From: Arsenicibacter rosenii | GTDB lineage: Bacteria; Bacteroidota; Bacteroidia; Cytophagales; Spirosomataceae | DNA length: 64,000 nt | Reading direction: 5' to 3' | NCBI RefSeq assembly: GCF_001870735.1 | Contig: NZ_MORL01000005.1 | Span: 362,033 to 426,032, forward strand | Shown here: piece after piece, positions 35,755 to 45,852 of the stretch | How the letters are laid out: every line of letters begins with the position of its first letter | Position numbering within the stretch: position 1 is the first letter of the stretch | Program-made: the position numbers and the translations under genes | Notes under the pieces: generated by a model | Databases searched by the model: none | Told to the model about the DNA's origin: nothing | What the model saw: the letters and a program-made list of their open reading frames with translations, nothing else

Positions 35755-37188
35755 TTAGTTATACGCCAGCGGTTTTGCCGGAGTGGCTTTCTGAAAGCCA
35801 AGGCCATCCTGCGCACCCGGAACAGGTTGCGGATAATCCTGCAATGACTTAATAAAAACCGTCAGTGCTTCCAGTTCTTCATCATTGCCGGGGAATGGCG
35901 GCATGAAATACCGCGCCGAGTGCATGTTTTTGATGTAGCCCTTCAGCGGCCCGCTTTCCCAGGGTTTTGTGCCGAACATGTTGGTAAACTTAGACGCCAG
36001 GGAGTTCACAGCCCCGTTGCTGGTATGGCAGCGGCTACAGGTCAGGATAAATACATCGCGGCCGGCCGCCAGCTGGTTATCGACCGTTATCTCCTTCGTG
36101 GCAACAAAATTGGCGTGCTTCAGGACACCGTCCCGTTTCAGGAGCGGATAATCCTCGACCCGGTACCCGTTTGAGTACATGTATTCGCCGATAACATAGG
36201 GCTTGCGGATAAACTCGCGCAGCCGTTCAAAATGGCCCATCAGCCCGGCAATCAGCAGAATACTGACGCCGGCCAGCCAGACCGGTGTGGTACGCGGCCG
36301 GAAATAGGCCCAGTTCGCCAGCAGAATGACCAGCCCGATGGCTACCGCCACAATGACAATAATTTGCTGATACCAGCTCTGGAACTCAATCGTGCCCATC
36401 GCAACCGGCAGATTGCCGGTCAGGTTCTGCGGAATCATGTAGTAATACAGCATGGCTCCGCCGGCCGCAAACGGCCCCCAAACCAGTACCCACTTACTGA
36501 TCGACCGCAGGGCAACGGCCCGGAACGGCTGATCGTTGCGGGTAAAGATGAGCGTCAGGAAGAGCGCAATCATTCCCCCCATCGTCATCGCCAGCGGTGT
36601 CCGGAAAGCCAGTTGCGGCAGATAGAGCGGATTGGTAAACCCGTATAGAAAGGACCGGTTAGTATTCCAGTTGCCCGTATCCATCATAAATGCCAGAATT
36701 GACACAATGATGGCCATGGTAATCCAGGAGAAGAAGCTCAGGAACAGGCCGTATTTCACGTGTCTGAACTTCATTGCCATACTGGATTTCAGCTTTTTCC
36801 AGGTTAAAAAGTAAAGCAGCATCAAGACCACTTCGGTCACAAAAACGCCCCATTCGACAAACCAGGCGCCGAAAAACACACGGATCAGGCTGGCAATGGA
36901 TGCAGGATTGATGAGCGCGGCCGAGAACCAGATACCGACGCCGGTCATGGCACCGATGGTTGTCGTAATGATAAAGGCAAAAAATAAAATCCGGTACGCC
37001 AGCCGGTCCCACTTTTCGGCCAGTTCAGGTTGGGTAGCCATAAGCCGGAATCCTTTAATTTCGAGCATGGTAACTACCGGCATCAGGCCGACCGCCAGCG
37101 CATGGTTGATGACCGCATGCAGCACGGCAATGATGGCAATCATCGCCCGGTTTCCGATGAAATCGAGGTGAAATATGGGAAAATCCAT
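35755..37188 (-). CDS. CydA-like cytochrome bd-family subunit with C-terminal heme c motif
   Basis: A 477-residue protein starting MDFPIFHLDFIGNRAM (the frame is open to 37245). It has CydA-like helices with His residues (AVLHAVINHALAVG) and FFGAWFVEWGVF. Unlike quinol-oxidising CydA, the C-terminus carries a cytochrome c domain with CSRCH (TCSRCHTSNG) and a distal Met (FMPPFP). CydA relatives bearing heme c and lacking a normal Q-loop have been described as a separate branch of the bd superfamily; placement here is inference. Likely an alternative terminal oxidase or electron-transfer complex. Confidence 0.78.
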   Translation of the reverse strand: MDFPIFHLDFIGNRAMIAIIAVLHAVINHALAVGLMPVVTMLEIKGFRLMATQPELAEKWDRLAYRILFFAFIITTTIGAMTGVGIWFSAALINPASIASLIRVFFGAWFVEWGVFVTEVVLMLLYFLTWKKLKSSMAMKFRHVKYGLFLSFFSWITMAIIVSILAFMMDTGNWNTNRSFLYGFTNPLYLPQLAFRTPLAMTMGGMIALFLTLIFTRNDQPFRAVALRSISKWVLVWGPFAAGGAMLYYYMIPQNLTGNLPVAMGTIEFQSWYQQIIVIVAVAIGLVILLANWAYFRPRTTPVWLAGVSILLIAGLMGHFERLREFIRKPYVIGEYMYSNGYRVEDYPLLKRDGVLKHANFVATKEITVDNQLAAGRDVFILTCSRCHTSNGAVNSLASKFTNMFGTKPWESGPLKGYIKNMHSARYFMPPFPGNDEELEALTVFIKSLQDYPQPVPGAQDGLGFQKATPAKPLAYN

Positions 37189-37303
37189 GAATATCTTCTG
37201 TTTAGTGATTAAAATCGTAGACAGTATGCTCCGTAACCGGACCACAAACGGGCCGGCCGGGCACGATAACAGCTGCCGGAGCAGTTGCTAAGTCAGTAAA
37301 TCA

Positions 37304-37735
37304 CTAAGCGAAGCGCGGAGGATGGGGAATTTTCTGAGGAAATTCACTGCCATGCAGCAACAGGTAGCCCACTCCCTGACTCGGAATGACATCATATTGC
37401 CGGCAGGGTGGCAGGGTAATAATGAGGGCATCGGCAAACAGGTTAAAGGCACCGCTGGCTGCCGGGCGGTTTTCCTTTTTCTGGGTTGGTTCCTGCCCGA
37501 AATCAAGCATGTTAGCCAGCTGTTTATGTACCTTTTGCCGGAACGTTTGTAGCTGTCTTTCCGTTTGGCGGGTCTGCTGACGCAGCAGATACGGATAATC
37601 GAGTGACGTAACGAGCAGCAGCCCGATTACACTTTGCATCGCCATCACCCCGACAATAGCCACCACCAGCCACGCCCGTATGCGGCGAAGCCGGGTCTGG
37701 CTTAGTTGGGTTATATCGAGACGAAAGCTAAGCAT
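37304..37735 (-). CDS. Small membrane-anchored protein, unknown
   Basis: A 143-residue protein with a basic N-terminus and one membrane helix (AWLVVAIVGVMAMQSVIGLLLV), then a Gln/Arg-rich extracytoplasmic segment and a low-complexity end (QKIPHPPRFA). It is not recognisable by family. It sits between the CydA-like gene and a second PepSY-TM gene in the same direction. Confidence 0.5.
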   Translation of the reverse strand: MLSFRLDITQLSQTRLRRIRAWLVVAIVGVMAMQSVIGLLLVTSLDYPYLLRQQTRQTERQLQTFRQKVHKQLANMLDFGQEPTQKKENRPAASGAFNLFADALIITLPPCRQYDVIPSQGVGYLLLHGSEFPQKIPHPPRFA

Positions 37736-37854
37736 GCTCCAGGGCTATTCCACTTTTGTTAAGCGCATTTTCGTTACAACAAAGATAACAACAGATAGCT
37801 TATCGATGGCTGACCAGGCCGAAAACCTTTCAGCTCAGTCAGCCATCGGCAGCA

Positions 37855-38946
37855 TTACTTCCGTTTCCGCCGCCACCAGAGCAAGGCCCCCGTTACCGAC
37901 AGAAACCCGGGCGTCAGGCCCAGCACGATATAGAGCCATTTTATGGGCCATCCGCCGTAAATACCGACATGCAGCGGATGCACCATCGCCTCGATTTTGG
38001 CCGCAACCGGTGCGTCCTCAATCCGCTTAACGGCTTTGAGTTCGCCGGTCTGCCCGTCAATGGCCACGGAATTGCTCTTCCCGAAAATCCCCCAATCGCC
38101 CGGACGGCTGCCACGGATCATAAATTTACGTTCGGGTTGGGTAGGCAGTGTCACATACGACACCTCAAGGTCGGGCATCGCCTGACGCGCCTGCACAAGC
38201 ATACGGTCCAGCGATTGCCGGACAGGTACATTAGGCTTTGCCAGAGTGGTCTCTGTCTGCCAGACACCGGGTTCGAAGGCAAACAGATTCATCCAGAAAC
38301 CGGTGAAAAAAATGACGGCGTTCAGCAGCAGTGTCCATACCCCGACCACCCGATGCAGATCGGACGATAACGTCCGCCAGTTTTTCCGCTTGATGGCTAC
38401 CCGGAACGTCAGAACCTTCCAGATAAACTTGCGGTAAATGATCAAGCCGGTAATGATCGATACCAGCATCGTCAGCCCGAAAATGGCTGTCAGCGCGGCG
38501 CCGGGCATCCCGCCGTGAAAGGAAAAATGAAACTGAAACAGCCAGGGCATGATCCCCGACCGGAATTCGTCATTGCGGCCTTCGCGCAGCACCGCACCCG
38601 TATACGGGTTGAGGGTAAGCATGCCGAGGTCGTACGTATGCAGCTTTCCGTCATTCAGATACAGGCGGAAATTCAGCGCTTCCTCCGGTCCGGCTTCCGG
38701 ATTGATCCAGGCGATATTATCGAGGCTGGGATACCGTTTTATGATTTGCCCGTAGAGTTCATCCAGCGATCGGCGCGGGCCCGTTGGGTCTACGGTCATT
38801 ATGTTGCGGTTGAGCCAGTAATCCAGCTCGTCCATGTAAATCAGTGCCGAGCCGCTTACGCCTAACAGCAATAAAAAGATACCGGTTATGAGTCCAAACC
38901 AGCTATGCAGCCGGAACGCGATGCGCCCGAGTTTTTTTTTATTCAT
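37855..38946 (-). CDS. PepSY-TM iron-regulated membrane protein
   Basis: A 363-residue inner-membrane protein; start at MNKKKLGRIAFRLHSWFGL (38946; the frame is open to 38979). Helices: ITGIFLLLLGVSGSALIYM, a pair around IFGLTMLVSIITGLIIYR and LNAVIFFTGFWMNLF, and a C-terminal one ending in WWRRKRK. His residues in RLHSWFG, FQFHFSFHGG and DLHRVVGVW fit the heme- or iron-handling PepSY_TM family. A TACTTTTG -7 element lies at 38994-39001 on the minus strand, suggesting its own promoter. Confidence 0.88.
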   Translation of the reverse strand: MNKKKLGRIAFRLHSWFGLITGIFLLLLGVSGSALIYMDELDYWLNRNIMTVDPTGPRRSLDELYGQIIKRYPSLDNIAWINPEAGPEEALNFRLYLNDGKLHTYDLGMLTLNPYTGAVLREGRNDEFRSGIMPWLFQFHFSFHGGMPGAALTAIFGLTMLVSIITGLIIYRKFIWKVLTFRVAIKRKNWRTLSSDLHRVVGVWTLLLNAVIFFTGFWMNLFAFEPGVWQTETTLAKPNVPVRQSLDRMLVQARQAMPDLEVSYVTLPTQPERKFMIRGSRPGDWGIFGKSNSVAIDGQTGELKAVKRIEDAPVAAKIEAMVHPLHVGIYGGWPIKWLYIVLGLTPGFLSVTGALLWWRRKRK

Positions 38947-39230
38947 ACGTGCAAACAGAGCAGAACCAGATGCATACAATCTCAGATCCGGCGCAAAAGT
39001 ACAGACTTCCAGGTAAAAAGAGCGGTTATCTCCCGGAGGCTGTCACCTACAGCAATAGTTACACTTTCAGGCATTTAACTTACTTCTGTAATCCTCTAAT
39101 AAGTTATAGTACAATATCCCAAAATGGTAAAATTTTATATTCATGCTCAGGTATATTGTAAAATAAAATGGCTTATTTAGCCTGAACACTTCTAACAAAC
39201 TCTGAGTGTATCATCATTTTTCATCAGTTT

Positions 39231-42053
39231 ATGATACGTAAACGTTTACCGTTACTAACGGCCCTTCTGGCCCTTAGCCTGACTATGTCTTCCCGGGCAC
39301 AAAACCTGCCTTCGCCCAGGGAACACTTCGGTTTCAACATCGGCGACGATTATCAGTTGGCCAACTACACGCAAACCGAAGCGTACTTTAAAAAACTTGC
39401 TGCCTCAGACCGCTCAAAGCTGGTCGACATCGGGATGACGGAAGAAGGTCGCCATCAGTACATGCTTATCGTAACGTCGCCGGAAAACCATAAAAAGCTG
39501 GACCGTTATAAGGAGATTTCACAGAAACTTGCCCGTGCCGAAGGCATTTCCGAAGAGCAGGCCCGCGCCCTTGCCGCAGAAGGCAAAGCAGTGGTCTGGA
39601 TCGACGGTGGTCTGCACGCAACCGAAACCGTGGGTACGCATCAGCTGATCGAAACCATGTGGCAGCTGGTGAGCCGCAAAGACCCCGAAACCCTGCGGAT
39701 TCTCGACAATGTCATTATCCTTTTCGTACACGCTAACCCCGACGGACAGGAGCTGGTCAGTAACTGGTACATGCGCGAATCAGACCCGAAAAAACGGTCG
39801 CTGGAAAACCTGCCGCGTCTGTACGAAAAATACGCCGGTCACGACAACAACCGCGATTTCTTCATGATGAACCTGAAGGAATCGCAGAACATGGGCCGTC
39901 AGCTCTTCGTAGAGTGGATTCCGCAGATCATGTATAACCACCACCAGCGCGGTCCGGCCGGTTCGGTTCTGGCAGGCCCGCCTTACCGTGACCCGTTCAA
40001 CTATGTGTTCGATCCGATGATGATTACGGGCATCGACGCGGTGGGGGCTGCCATGTATAACCGCCTGAATGCCGAAAATAAGCCCGGCTTTACGCGGCTG
40101 AACGGGGCAAGCTTCTCGACCTGGTATAACGGTGGCTTGCGCACAACAACCCACTTCCATAACATGATCGGCCTGCTGACCGAAATTATCGGTGGTCCGA
40201 CGCCGGAAGAGGTGCCGCTGGTGCCACAACGCCTGATCCCGAACGGCAATACACCTTACCCGGTAACGCCGCAGAAATGGCACTACAAACAATCCATTGA
40301 TTATTCGTTGTCGCTGAACTACTCCGTGCTGGATTATGCCGCCCGTCACCACGACGAGTTGCTGTACAACATCTACCACATGGGTAAAAACTCCATCGAC
40401 CGTGGCAGCAGCGATTACTGGACCCTGTCGCCGAAACGCGTAGAGGCCATCAATCAGGCCTATCAGGCTGACCAGCGCAAAACGGCCGGGGCCAATGGCG
40501 GTGCAAACAGCGGCGCCTCTGATCCGTTCGGCTGGAGCGGCCGGTCGTCGGGTGTACCGGTGAAATATTTTGATCAGGTGCTGAAAGACCCGGCAACCCG
40601 CGACCCGCGCGGATTCATCATTCCTGCCGATCAGGCGGACTTCCCGACAGCAGTGAAGTTTATTAACGCCCTGATTAAAACCGGCATCCAGATTCATCAG
40701 GCTACTGCCGAATTTACGGTAAACGGCAAAAAATATCCGGCAGGCTCGTATGTGGTCAAAACGGCTCAGGCTTTCCGCCCGCACGTTATTGATATGTTCG
40801 AACCGCAGGATCACCCGAATGATTTCCAGTATCAGGGTGGCCCGCCGATCCGGCCATACGATGCCGCCGGCTGGACACTGGCCTACCAGATGGGTGTACA
40901 GGTCGACCGCGTGCTGGAGGGCTTCGACGGTCCGTTTAAAGCACTGCCATATGGCGAACTGCAATCACCACAGGGCACTGTCGATGCCTCGGCAAGTGGC
41001 GGCTATGTGCTGACCAGCCGGTCGAACAACTCCTTTATTGCCGTCAACGACCTGATTGCGTCAGGGGTTGACGTGTATCGGTTACCGAAAGGAGCGGCCG
41101 GTCAGAATAGCGTAGAAGCCGGGGCCTTCTTCGTACCAGCAGGCAGCAAAGCGAAAGCAGCACTCGACAAAGCCGCGAAAGAATTAGGCGTCCGCGTTAC
41201 GGGCCTGAGCAAAAAGCCAGCCGGCCTCACGAAAGTCAGCCCGATGCGGATTGCGCTCTGGGACAGCTACGGCGGGTCTATGCCGTCGGGTTGGGTACGC
41301 TGGATGATGGAGCAATACCACTTCCCGATGAAGGTGGTCTATGCGCAGGACATCGACGCCGGTGACCTGCGGAAGAAGTTCGACGTAATCGTATTTGTTA
41401 CGCGTGCCATTCCTGCCGTCAGCAGCGGCGCTCCCCGTCCGGGAGGCGGCGAAGGCGAGTTTGGCTTTGGCCGCGAGCCGAAAACCGAAGAAATTCCGGC
41501 CGAATTCAGACCATGGATGGGCCGGATCACAGCCGATAAGTCAATCCCGCAGTTGAAGAAGTTCATGGAAGAAGGCGGTAATGTTGTTACTATTGGCAGC
41601 AGCACCAACCTGGCCTACCACCTTGGTCTGCCGGTGCGCAATGCCCTTGTCGAAATGACAAACACCGGTCAGGAGCGTCCGCTGCCTGCCGAGAAGTATT
41701 ACATCCCGGGCAGTATCCTGCGTGTTACACTCGATTCGACGCAACATGCTACCTGGGGTATGGCTACCCAAAGCGACGTTTATTTCGACGCAAGCCCTGT
41801 ATTTAACCTGGCGCCTGATGCCGTTGCTAAAGGTGACCTGAAGCCGCTGGCGTGGTTTGCCACCAACAAGCCCCTGCGTAGTGGCTGGGCATGGGGACAG
41901 GCTTACCTACAGAATGGCGTAACGGCTTTCGAAGCCAAAGTGGGTAACGGTAAGTTATTGGCTTTTGGTCCGGAAATCACCTTCCGCGCCCAATCGCATA
42001 ACACCTTCAAACTGTTATTTAATCAGTTGCTGGCTACGGGCACTGCTCAATAG
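39231..42053 (+). CDS. Secreted M14-family zinc carboxypeptidase-like protein
   Basis: A 940-residue exported metallopeptidase. The signal peptide ends near SRAQ. The M14 zinc site is visible in WIDGGLHATETVG (HxTE) with a further His in IMYNHHQRGPAG, around residues 125-250. The C-terminal 500 residues hold an additional glutamine-amidotransferase-like or beta-rich region (GGSMPSGWVRWMM). Family members digest peptides or remove terminal residues in the periplasm or outside. It is monocistronic with a strong terminator after it. GC-rich codons match the chromosome. Confidence 0.85.
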   Translation: MIRKRLPLLTALLALSLTMSSRAQNLPSPREHFGFNIGDDYQLANYTQTEAYFKKLAASDRSKLVDIGMTEEGRHQYMLIVTSPENHKKLDRYKEISQKLARAEGISEEQARALAAEGKAVVWIDGGLHATETVGTHQLIETMWQLVSRKDPETLRILDNVIILFVHANPDGQELVSNWYMRESDPKKRSLENLPRLYEKYAGHDNNRDFFMMNLKESQNMGRQLFVEWIPQIMYNHHQRGPAGSVLAGPPYRDPFNYVFDPMMITGIDAVGAAMYNRLNAENKPGFTRLNGASFSTWYNGGLRTTTHFHNMIGLLTEIIGGPTPEEVPLVPQRLIPNGNTPYPVTPQKWHYKQSIDYSLSLNYSVLDYAARHHDELLYNIYHMGKNSIDRGSSDYWTLSPKRVEAINQAYQADQRKTAGANGGANSGASDPFGWSGRSSGVPVKYFDQVLKDPATRDPRGFIIPADQADFPTAVKFINALIKTGIQIHQATAEFTVNGKKYPAGSYVVKTAQAFRPHVIDMFEPQDHPNDFQYQGGPPIRPYDAAGWTLAYQMGVQVDRVLEGFDGPFKALPYGELQSPQGTVDASASGGYVLTSRSNNSFIAVNDLIASGVDVYRLPKGAAGQNSVEAGAFFVPAGSKAKAALDKAAKELGVRVTGLSKKPAGLTKVSPMRIALWDSYGGSMPSGWVRWMMEQYHFPMKVVYAQDIDAGDLRKKFDVIVFVTRAIPAVSSGAPRPGGGEGEFGFGREPKTEEIPAEFRPWMGRITADKSIPQLKKFMEEGGNVVTIGSSTNLAYHLGLPVRNALVEMTNTGQERPLPAEKYYIPGSILRVTLDSTQHATWGMATQSDVYFDASPVFNLAPDAVAKGDLKPLAWFATNKPLRSGWAWGQAYLQNGVTAFEAKVGNGKLLAFGPEITFRAQSHNTFKLLFNQLLATGTAQ

Positions 42054-42070
42054 ACCAATGGCGAGTATAG

Positions 42071-42104
42071 AAAAAGCCCCGGCGCTGGTCGGGGCTTTTT
42101 TTTT
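42071..42104 (+). terminator. Intrinsic terminator after the M14 peptidase
   Basis: AAAAGCCCC (42072-42080) pairs with GGGGCTTTT (42091-42099), with a 10-base loop and a continuous run of nine T in total. It is a textbook rho-independent terminator 18 bases past the stop. Confidence 0.95.
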
Positions 42105-42140
42105 GATTTAGTACGCAATAACAACCGGTCATCATCAGGC

Positions 42141-42389
42141 TTATTGATCATCCTGTTCACTGACAGGGGGGAGAGCCTGTAGAAATGACGAATTTGCTAC
42201 AACAGCCATCGCAAGTTCTTTCGCACCTGTGCTGTCTTCGGCAAAAAGTAAGAGATCAAAATCGGGTTTCTGTTTGATTATCAAGCTCAAGGCTTGCCCT
42301 GATTTAAGCTTACGGCTACGGTTGTTTTTTTGAGCACTATAGGTATATCGGTTACCGACATACCGAACAATGATCAGATAAAGTTGCAT
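42141..42389 (-). CDS. Hypothetical protein, 82 residues
   Basis: A small protein of unknown function with no signal peptide or membrane helix. It has a basic N-terminal half (SAQKNNRSRKLKSG) and a mixed C-terminal half (DFDLLLFAEDSTGAKELAMA) consistent with a small alpha/beta fold. It is alone between two plus-strand genes. The 226 bases upstream to 42615 hold no other feature I can support. Confidence 0.5.
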   Translation of the reverse strand: MQLYLIIVRYVGNRYTYSAQKNNRSRKLKSGQALSLIIKQKPDFDLLLFAEDSTGAKELAMAVVANSSFLQALPPVSEQDDQ

Positions 42390-42660
42390 AGAAAATGATC
42401 ATGGTATGCCCGGTTGCTCCCTTTTCAGGAAGACAATAGCATAACTAATCCGGAACAGGCCGGGACCGGGTAATCTCCTTACTTGCTTATTTTATTATGT
42501 ACAATTCAAACAGGCTTTCCCTGCGTTTTGGCTGTTTAAAGTTATTTAATGCCCTAAAATAGCCAACAAGTATTCACTAAAAACTTACTGTAAGGCCTAT
42601 TCTTGACTATTTCCAGTGAATCAGTATATATTTGGACACGCACATAACCATTTAGTCACA

Positions 42661-44196
42661 GTGAAACGCATTATCTCTCCACTCCTGTTAATACTTTTTT
42701 CCACCTCTGCCTTTGCACAAGAGCTTTTCCAGGCATTTGAAGTTGATAAAGCGGCGGCACCTCGTGGCGGTCAGGCTATACTGGATTTGTTTCTTCAGAC
42801 CAACCTGCGTTTTCCGTTAAGAGCAGAAGCCGATCACGTAAGCGGACGTGTTTTTGTGCAGGCAATCGTCGAAACAGACGGTCGTTTATCTAACGTCAGC
42901 GTGCTACGAAGTCTGCGCCCGGACTGCGATCAGGAAGCACTGCGGCTCATCAAATCGTTCAATGCCTGGCAACCCGCCGAAAATAACGGTAAGCCTGTCA
43001 GACAGCAAATTGCGGTACCGGTTCTGTTTAAATCAGACATTCCGGTTTATATAGGTACCGGCGAGCGCATTGACTTTTATGCCAGCGACGGCAGCAGCGT
43101 GCAGGAAGATGCTACCCGTGCCATCATTAAGCGAATTGCGCTTGTGGATAGCACGGGGTTTCCGACCGGCGATATAACGTTTATGGAGAAGGCCGGTAAA
43201 CGATGGAAAAAGGTACTGACAAGCCGTTACAGACAGACTGAGCACGAAAACGGACCAGCCACGCCTTACGATACAATTCACGGATTCCGGCAGATAGATT
43301 TTATCAATGACAGAAAAAGCATTGAAGGGAATAGCTATGGTTTTTACAAGACGGGTGAACTCGCTTTCATGAAGCCTTATGTGCGGAACGACATTAGCGG
43401 ATCCCTGTACTTTTTTCACCCCAACGGCGTCGTCGCAGAGCGGAGCGTGTATACGCCGACCGAAATTGAGCAGACGTTCTGGTACCCGAATGGACAGATC
43501 CGGGCAGTCGAAACCATTCAGCGGATGGCCAATAAATCCGGAAGACTGTATACCGCAGGTCTGGTCAGCCAGTGGGACAGCAATGGCCGGAAACTGGTAA
43601 CAGATGGTAAGGGTACGGCCGTTTACCACAGCTGGCAGTATAACCCTGCCAGGAAACGCTACACGGTCTTTACCGAGACGGGTAAAGTGGATGACAGCCG
43701 TCGGCAGGGTATATGGAAAGGTACTTCACTGGACGGATCATACACGTATCAGGAAACCTACCAGTTCGGGGAAATGATCGACGGCTGGGCCGTTACCACG
43801 GGAGAAGATACTGTCCGCTATACCCAGCTGGAAGTGGATCCCGTCTTTGGTAAGGGACAGAAGGACTTAGGCGATTTTCTGATCAAAAATGTCCGCTATC
43901 CGGTTAGCCCCGGAAGGGCGGGTACCATCAATGTCGTCAGTAAAGCGATGGTCAGCTTTTTGGTCAATACCGATGGCCGTGTCAGCGACATAGAAGTAAT
44001 CGGGCCGGCAGCTGCCGGCCTTGAGCAGGAAATGAGGCGACTGGCGAAACAGACCGGTAAAAAATGGACACCGGGCTATCGGCGGGGCAAACCAGTAAAC
44101 ATGAAATATACATTACCGTTTACCTTTAACTTTCGGGGAATTGTGGATGACACTCCACTGGCAAAGCTACCATTCAGTCAGGATTCTGAATGGTAG
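42661..44196 (+). CDS. Exported protein with two TonB C-terminal-like domains
   Basis: A 511-residue protein. The longer frame begins at a GTG (42616), but the GTG at 42661 starts a clean signal peptide (KRIISPLLLILFSTSAFAQ). A TonB-C-like domain lies at about residues 25-130 (RVFVQAIVETDGRLSNVSV, then GKPVRQQIAVPVLF) and a second near the C-terminus (SFLVNTDGRVSDIEVIG, NMKYTLPFTFNF). The middle has MORN-like GFYKTGELAFMKPY and WYPNGQIRAVETI units. It has no N-terminal TonB anchor, so it may not be an energy transducer in the usual sense. Confidence 0.7.
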   Translation: MKRIISPLLLILFSTSAFAQELFQAFEVDKAAAPRGGQAILDLFLQTNLRFPLRAEADHVSGRVFVQAIVETDGRLSNVSVLRSLRPDCDQEALRLIKSFNAWQPAENNGKPVRQQIAVPVLFKSDIPVYIGTGERIDFYASDGSSVQEDATRAIIKRIALVDSTGFPTGDITFMEKAGKRWKKVLTSRYRQTEHENGPATPYDTIHGFRQIDFINDRKSIEGNSYGFYKTGELAFMKPYVRNDISGSLYFFHPNGVVAERSVYTPTEIEQTFWYPNGQIRAVETIQRMANKSGRLYTAGLVSQWDSNGRKLVTDGKGTAVYHSWQYNPARKRYTVFTETGKVDDSRRQGIWKGTSLDGSYTYQETYQFGEMIDGWAVTTGEDTVRYTQLEVDPVFGKGQKDLGDFLIKNVRYPVSPGRAGTINVVSKAMVSFLVNTDGRVSDIEVIGPAAAGLEQEMRRLAKQTGKKWTPGYRRGKPVNMKYTLPFTFNFRGIVDDTPLAKLPFSQDSEW

Positions 44197-44208
44197 CCTC
44201 CTATCCCG

Positions 44209-44751
44209 CTATGGCTTAAACTCTATGCCGTCTTTTTCATCAGGCGTTACGCTGACGTTCAGTACGGTTTGTCCCTGGCTGTTTTTTTTCTGCACATAGT
44301 AATACGTTTTTCCCTGCTTTTTCAGCTCATCGGCACGGGCATCACGTTTGAAATTGCTGCCGGGTGTGCAGGAGTAAAAGCCACGGTAGTTGCCCGATGT
44401 CGGGGTGATTGTAAACGTGTGTGCGTTCTCATCAAACGTTACCGAACCGGTGAAGTAACTGTATGCTTCGGTGCGGCAGTTGTAGCTGGTTGTCGCGTTG
44501 ATAACATACATGTCAAACTTTCCGTTAGCCTTAAAATCGAAGACCATACCCTGCTCAAAACCTTTGCCGGCATACGTGCCGTTATAATTCCAGAAATCGG
44601 TAGCCGAAAACGAGCCGCCATACGTCCACTTCCCCTGTAAACCGGAAGGAATTGCACTCCCGCCCCCGTCAGGGCCCATCGGGTCTGTTGCCGTTTTACA
44701 GGCGACAAACGTCATTAACACAGCCAGCAGGCTCAATACCATCTTTTTCAT
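44209..44751 (-). CDS. Hypothetical lipoprotein
   Basis: A 180-residue predicted lipoprotein (lipobox VACK region: LMTFVAC). The mature protein has a GKWTYGG start and alternating strands (FDFKANGKFDMYVI, FTITPTSGNYRGFYSC), resembling lipocalin-like beta-barrels common in Bacteroidota. Convergent with the upstream TonB-C gene, with 12 bases between the stops. Confidence 0.6.
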   Translation of the reverse strand: MKKMVLSLLAVLMTFVACKTATDPMGPDGGGSAIPSGLQGKWTYGGSFSATDFWNYNGTYAGKGFEQGMVFDFKANGKFDMYVINATTSYNCRTEAYSYFTGSVTFDENAHTFTITPTSGNYRGFYSCTPGSNFKRDARADELKKQGKTYYYVQKKNSQGQTVLNVSVTPDEKDGIEFKP

Positions 44752-44998
44752 TTTGCGTATTTGTTGGTTTATTTCAACGCAAAGATGGGGTGCCGGCCGG
44801 AGCGGCGCAGATGCCCTGTGTCTGAATTGCCGGATTTTACTACTTAACTGGCATGCAGGCTGCCTTAACTGTGTATCACCCGGCCCGATTTAAGTCCTTT
44901 CAGGCTTTCAGACTGGTCTATACCGGATTTAATAGTAACTTGCCACCTATCGTTACCCCATAAACCCACCCTCCTCCGGGCAATTTGTATTGCTTATT

Positions 44999-45652
44999 AT
45001 GATAGGAAATGAGCTCGATTTTTTCCTGAGTATTGGCTATTTCCGTATGCATCAGGATATTTTCACGTGTCAGTATATTCTGGCCGACGATAAAATCTGC
45101 CCTGTTTACTGGCTGCGTATGCGCTTAGAAGACGTTCAGTTTGGCACAAAGCAGGCCCGGATTTTACGACAAAACAGCCATTTTTCCACGATAGTACGTC
45201 CGCTGACTATTTCCGATGAGCACGAAGCTCTCTATGCCATCTATCGTAACGCCATCAACTTTGATGCAGCCGCATCAGTCGAAAGTTGTCTGCTCAACGG
45301 TGTGGAAGCATCCGTTTTTGATACCTACATTGTGGAAATACGCGACCGTGGCCAGCTGATTGCCGGCGGTATTTTCGACAACGGGAACGACAGCATCGCC
45401 GGCATCATGAACTTTTATCATCCCGATTACCGGAAATACAGCTTGGGCAAATACCTGATGATGCAGAAAATATTGTATGCCCAACAGCAGAAAAAGGTCT
45501 TTTATTACCCGGGTTATATTGCCACGAACTATACGAAATTCGACTATAAGCTGTTTCCTTGTGAAGCCGCGACCGAAGTGTTTGACGATAACCGTGACCG
45601 CTGGCTGCCATTCTCGTGGGAAGCCGTTAACCGGATTCAGGCTGAACGATAA
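44999..45652 (+). CDS. Ate/Bpt-like aminoacyl-tRNA protein transferase
   Basis: A 217-residue GNAT-like protein related to arginyl/leucyl-tRNA--protein transferases (the ATE C-terminal domain). Start ATG at 44999 (a TTG at 44990 is also in frame). The N-terminal part GYFRMHQDIFTCQYI and YWLRMRLEDV is followed by the fold core with GGIFDNGNDSIAGIMNFYHP and YSLGKYLMMQKI. It would add an amino acid to protein N-termini for N-degron turnover. It is a single-gene unit. Confidence 0.8.
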   Translation: MIGNELDFFLSIGYFRMHQDIFTCQYILADDKICPVYWLRMRLEDVQFGTKQARILRQNSHFSTIVRPLTISDEHEALYAIYRNAINFDAAASVESCLLNGVEASVFDTYIVEIRDRGQLIAGGIFDNGNDSIAGIMNFYHPDYRKYSLGKYLMMQKILYAQQQKKVFYYPGYIATNYTKFDYKLFPCEAATEVFDDNRDRWLPFSWEAVNRIQAER

Positions 45653-45657
45653 TTCGC

Positions 45658-45852
45658 TTACCGGCAGAATCTCATCCCACTGAGTGGTGTATCGCTTAGA
45701 GAGGTGTTGACGGCGATTATGCCAGCCTGTACATACGACGAAAAAAACGGAATCTGAAAGCGGCTTTCAATCGACGCTTTTACGATATCTGCCGCGTCAA
45801 TGCGGTCAAGCTCAGCGAACATAGGCGTAAACGTTGGTACGATCACAGCCAT
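45658..45852 (-). CDS. Possible small protein, 64 residues
   Basis: An open frame opposite to its neighbours in the 297-base gap between 45652 and 45950. The product (MAVIVPTFTPMFAELDRIDA start) has plausible amphipathic content but matches nothing I know. It could be an unannotated small gene or chance. Confidence 0.25.
   Translation of the reverse strand: MAVIVPTFTPMFAELDRIDAADIVKASIESRFQIPFFSSYVQAGIIAVNTSLSDTPLSGMRFCR

Noticed and set aside
39780..40964. 394-residue ORF on the minus strand inside the M14 peptidase gene
   Set aside because: It is antisense to a clear, well-conserved protein, with no signal or domain; such long shadow frames are expected in GC-rich genes.
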